A stretch of DNA of 64,000 nt. It comes from JALGVA01 sp964617715. Lineage in GTDB: Bacteria; Armatimonadota; Zipacnadia; Zipacnadales; UBA5352. Where the stretch lies: the NCBI GenBank assembly GCA_964617715.1, contig CAZTZN010000004.1, positions 1-64,000 of the forward strand, in the 5' to 3' direction. Position numbers and translations under genes: made by a program. Shown here piece by piece: positions 61,551 to 64,000 of the stretch. Each line of letters opens with the position of its first letter. The first letter of the stretch is position 1. The notes beneath the pieces are model-generated. The model saw only the letters and a program-made list of their open reading frames with translations, ran no database searches and was not told the origin of the DNA.

Positions 61551-63530
61551 CTACCCCGGCGGGCCAGCAATCATCCCGATGACGATCCACATGGCCTGGG
61601 TCAACGCCCCACCGAGCACCAGCCCCAGAAACAGCGGGCGCAGGTGCAGGTAGCTGCGCGGGCCCGAGTACTTGGTGATCACGCGCGCGACGATCCAGCC
61701 GATCATCACCGAGAACCACTGCGCGGTGATCTGCCACCCGCACGGGATGAGCATGCCCAGCGGATGCACCGGCCACCACATGAACTGGCGGTACATGAAC
61801 TGGAGCGCCCACATCAGCCCCGCGCCCAGCAGCATCCAGTGGAAGCTCAGCGCCGGGTTGGGCTGGTCGATCATGCGCATCGCCCACAGCACTCCGTAGT
61901 AGGGCGAGCCCATGCCGCCGGAATGCTGCTGCCAGCGTGACGTGGTGGACAACATCAGGCTCTCGTTGTACGCCAGGTGCATGAGCGCGATTGAGTTGAT
62001 GGCGATCAGGGCGGCGCCGGCGACCATGAGCGCGGTAATGAAGCGCCGGTCGCCGAACCGCTCGGTGTCGGCGATCTTCAGGCCGTGAATGGCCTGAGGC
62101 TGCAGCGCATGGCGCTTGTACCATGAGAACATGGTGTTGAAGAAGCCGATCAGCGCCATGTTGCGCAGGCCGATCTCGCGTGCGGGCATCACGCCGGTGA
62201 GGAACTGGGCGGGCAGATTGTCGATCTGCAGCGCCGGCAGGCCCGACTGAGCGGTGAGCAGCGCGAAGCCGAAGGTCAGCGCCAGTGTGGCCAGCATGAA
62301 GCTCAGTGCCACCCACAGGCTGATGCCCGCTGAGACGCTCCACCAGCACATCGCCAGCAGCCCCAGCACGAACGCGGCCAGCATCCACCGGTCGGGATGC
62401 CGGCGCCGGGCCGGCCCGCGGCGCAGGTCCTCCCACAGATCGCGCACCATCTGCCCGATCTCGCCGCGTGAGGCCCAGAACACGAAGCTCAGCAGGCCGA
62501 GGTAGGCGCCGCCCTGGATGTCCTTCTGGCTGCCCCAGCGGCTCCAGCGCAGCGGGCCCAGCGTCGGGTCCCCGAGGAACCGAGACAGCACCATGATCCC
62601 GATCATCAGCAGGAAGAAGGCGAAGATGCCCAGCGCGATCGCAGACGGCATCAGATAGGCGATGCCGATCAGCGGCAGGTCTACCCACGCTCGCGACCAC
62701 GATGCCCCGGCGAGGATGTTCCACGGCGCGTTCTCGAACAGCACGCTCAGGGTGAAGTTGCGCGGGATCTCGGGGACCGCCGGTATGTAGCGGTGCAGGC
62801 CGTTGATGCTCTCCAGCAACGCCACCACGCCGATGCCGATGCCCATCAGGCGGGTGCGGCCGGAGGTCTCGGCCATGCCGAAATGCCCGTGACCGGCGAC
62901 GAACATGGGGATCTCGGCCAGCGGGAAGGGCAGGCGCTCGTGGTCGATCCAGCGGCGCCGGAAGATGCCGAGCATGGCGATGCCGGTGACCAGGTAGAGC
63001 AGCGCCAGCACGCCCCAGCGCATCAACGGCCCCCTCCACAGCTCCCAGGGGATGCCGCCGGGGGTGCGCGCGCCCTCGAAGAAGCCGCGGGCGGCGACCT
63101 CGTTGGTGATCTGCAGTGTCTCGGCGATCGCCGGGATGGCCTCATCCTCGAAGCGGTTGGCGGAGGTGGCGAAGTAGCGCAGCGAGGGAATGATCTGCGG
63201 GATCTGCAGCACGGTAAAGGTGGTCGCGAAGCCGCCGATACTCACCGTGAGCGCATACAGCAGCAGGCCACCGCGCACCAGCCGCTCGGCGCCGCCGAAC
63301 CAGCGTCGGGCCATGGGCGCGATTATCCAGCACACGAAGGCGAGCAGCGCCAGCGGGCCCGCGGGCAAGTAGCCTCCGACCGGATCGCCGGCGCGGTACA
63401 CGTACATGACCCAGGGGACCGCCGCGACGAAGCCGATGGCCAGCGCGCACACGAACACGACCGCCCCGACGCTCAGTCGGGGCACGTCATCGTGCGTCGC
63501 GACATTCCGTGTCTGCTGCGCGCGCGCCAC
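61551..63530 (-). CDS. DUF6785-type polytopic membrane protein (paralogue)
   Basis: 659 residues with many hydrophobic helices ('VGAVVFVCALAIGFVAAVPWVMYVY', 'ALLAFVCWIIAPMARRWF', 'LALLYLVTGIAMLGIF', 'ALGIFAFFLLMIGIMVLSRFLG'). It shares with the gene at 8679 the motifs 'IPWELWRGPLMRW', 'IPAVPEI', 'AYLMP', 'HPLGMLI' and 'LRPLFLGLVLG', so they are paralogues. The loop with 'RRGPARRRHPDR' is highly basic. Function unknown; a transport role is an inference. It is followed 121 bp later by the Gfo/Idh gene and is divergent from a response-regulator gene at 63733. Confidence 0.75.
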   Translation of the reverse strand: MARAQQTRNVATHDDVPRLSVGAVVFVCALAIGFVAAVPWVMYVYRAGDPVGGYLPAGPLALLAFVCWIIAPMARRWFGGAERLVRGGLLLYALTVSIGGFATTFTVLQIPQIIPSLRYFATSANRFEDEAIPAIAETLQITNEVAARGFFEGARTPGGIPWELWRGPLMRWGVLALLYLVTGIAMLGIFRRRWIDHERLPFPLAEIPMFVAGHGHFGMAETSGRTRLMGIGIGVVALLESINGLHRYIPAVPEIPRNFTLSVLFENAPWNILAGASWSRAWVDLPLIGIAYLMPSAIALGIFAFFLLMIGIMVLSRFLGDPTLGPLRWSRWGSQKDIQGGAYLGLLSFVFWASRGEIGQMVRDLWEDLRRGPARRRHPDRWMLAAFVLGLLAMCWWSVSAGISLWVALSFMLATLALTFGFALLTAQSGLPALQIDNLPAQFLTGVMPAREIGLRNMALIGFFNTMFSWYKRHALQPQAIHGLKIADTERFGDRRFITALMVAGAALIAINSIALMHLAYNESLMLSTTSRWQQHSGGMGSPYYGVLWAMRMIDQPNPALSFHWMLLGAGLMWALQFMYRQFMWWPVHPLGMLIPCGWQITAQWFSVMIGWIVARVITKYSGPRSYLHLRPLFLGLVLGGALTQAMWIVIGMIAGPPG

Positions 63531-63732
63531 TGTATCGTCCCGGCTCGGTCGGAGGATGGCCCGGCGCGGGTTTCGTCCCGAGCGTGTGCCATCCCTCCGC
63601 GCGCGCCCGGAGCGATGGCGAAAGGACCGACACAGCGCGCCACACAGCTCGCCGCCGGCACCGGCGGGATATCCCCTCAGTGCCGGACCACGAGAGCTTG
63701 GGCGTAAGACTCGATCTATTGGAGTGACGACG

Positions 63733-64000
63733 ATGGTGCAACTTGCCGAGCGGCCACAGGCGACCGAGAGCGCCCCGCCCCTGCTGCTGCTGGTGGACGA
63801 CGATCCGAATCACCGCGAGATCTATCAGCGCCGACTGCAGCGCCGTGGCTATCGCGTGCGCGTGGCCGGGAGTGCCGACGCGGCCGTGGCGGCGCTGCGC
63901 GAGAGCATGCCGGCCGCGGTGGTGCTTGACATCGTCATGCCCGCGCGTGACGGCCTCAGTGCGTTGCAGGAGATGATCGCACTCAGGCCCGATCTGCCCG
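63733..64000 (+). CDS. Response regulator receiver domain (3' truncated)
   Basis: 89 residues visible, running off the right edge, with no stop inside the window. GGAG lies 8 bases before the ATG at 63733. The receiver domain has 'LLLLVDDDPNHREIYQRRLQRRGY' with the acidic pocket D22-D24, and the phosphoacceptor Asp66 in 'AVVLDIVMPARDG'. The output domain lies outside the window, so DNA-binding or enzymatic type is unknown. Divergent from the DUF6785 gene at 63530. Confidence 0.9.
   Translation, partial: MVQLAERPQATESAPPLLLLVDDDPNHREIYQRRLQRRGYRVRVAGSADAAVAALRESMPAAVVLDIVMPARDGLSALQEMIALRPDLP

Noticed and set aside
63683..63694. Third copy of the 69-bp dispersed element before the response regulator
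   Set aside because: Only 12 bases (CCGGACCACGAG) match; the flanks do not, so this may be chance.
1..64000. CRISPR array, tRNA/rRNA genes, insertion sequences or prophage
   Set aside because: No regularly spaced repeats, clover-leaf candidates, transposase or phage structural genes were found by eye.

Overview
This is a high-GC bacterial chromosome segment, probably from an uncultured member of the Armatimonadota. That placement is an inference. It rests on the H-X9-DG prepilin gene at 36521-37246 with the Armatimonadota-style N-terminus, two large DUF6785-type membrane proteins, many secreted LamG and glycoside-hydrolase-like proteins, and a bacterial MacAB/TolC-type pump. I see no rRNA, tRNA, CRISPR array or insertion sequence. 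The first gene is cut at the left edge and the last (a response regulator) at the right edge.

Left third (1-25704): a block of about thirteen genes, most of them secreted and directed at carbohydrates. It holds two heparinase II/III-like proteins (the first partial), a GH29-like fucosidase, a pectin-lyase-fold-like protein, several TIM-barrel-like proteins of unknown specificity, two proteins with an N-terminal LamG domain, a DUF1961-like protein and a polytopic DUF6785 membrane protein. It looks like a polysaccharide-degradation island without SusC/SusD.

Middle (26036-37246): a manC-manB-manA trio makes GDP-mannose from fructose-6-phosphate. It is followed by a MarR-type regulator and a four-gene tripartite ABC efflux operon (TolC-like, HlyD/MacA-like, MacB ATPase, MacB permease). 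Near-identical operator-like palindromes precede marR and the efflux operon. A long, possibly structured leader precedes the prepilin gene.

Right centre (37398-50818): a C45-like lipoprotein, a SGNH-like lipoprotein, a PAP2 phosphatase and a sialidase surround a nitrogen-assimilation module. That module is an NrpR-like repressor (38839-39855) and a minus-strand operon reading glnA, GATase subunit, FMN/Fe-S synthase subunit, polyferredoxin, FAD oxidoreductase, GXGXG subunit. This is the split, archaeal-type glutamate synthase. Together with an NrpR homologue and a glutamine synthetase lacking the adenylylation tyrosine, it suggests archaeal-style transcriptional control of nitrogen assimilation in a bacterium. 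This is the most interesting system in the window.

Right end (51392-64000): a 1359-residue secreted LamG plus transglutaminase-like protein, a Tat-type aldo/keto reductase, a DUF362 ferredoxin, a PIG-L deacetylase, a PQQ-propeller protein, a Gfo/Idh/MocA oxidoreductase, a second DUF6785 protein and the start of a response regulator. A 69-bp element (81% identical, ungapped) sits in two separate divergent promoter regions (25833-25901 and 41340-41408).
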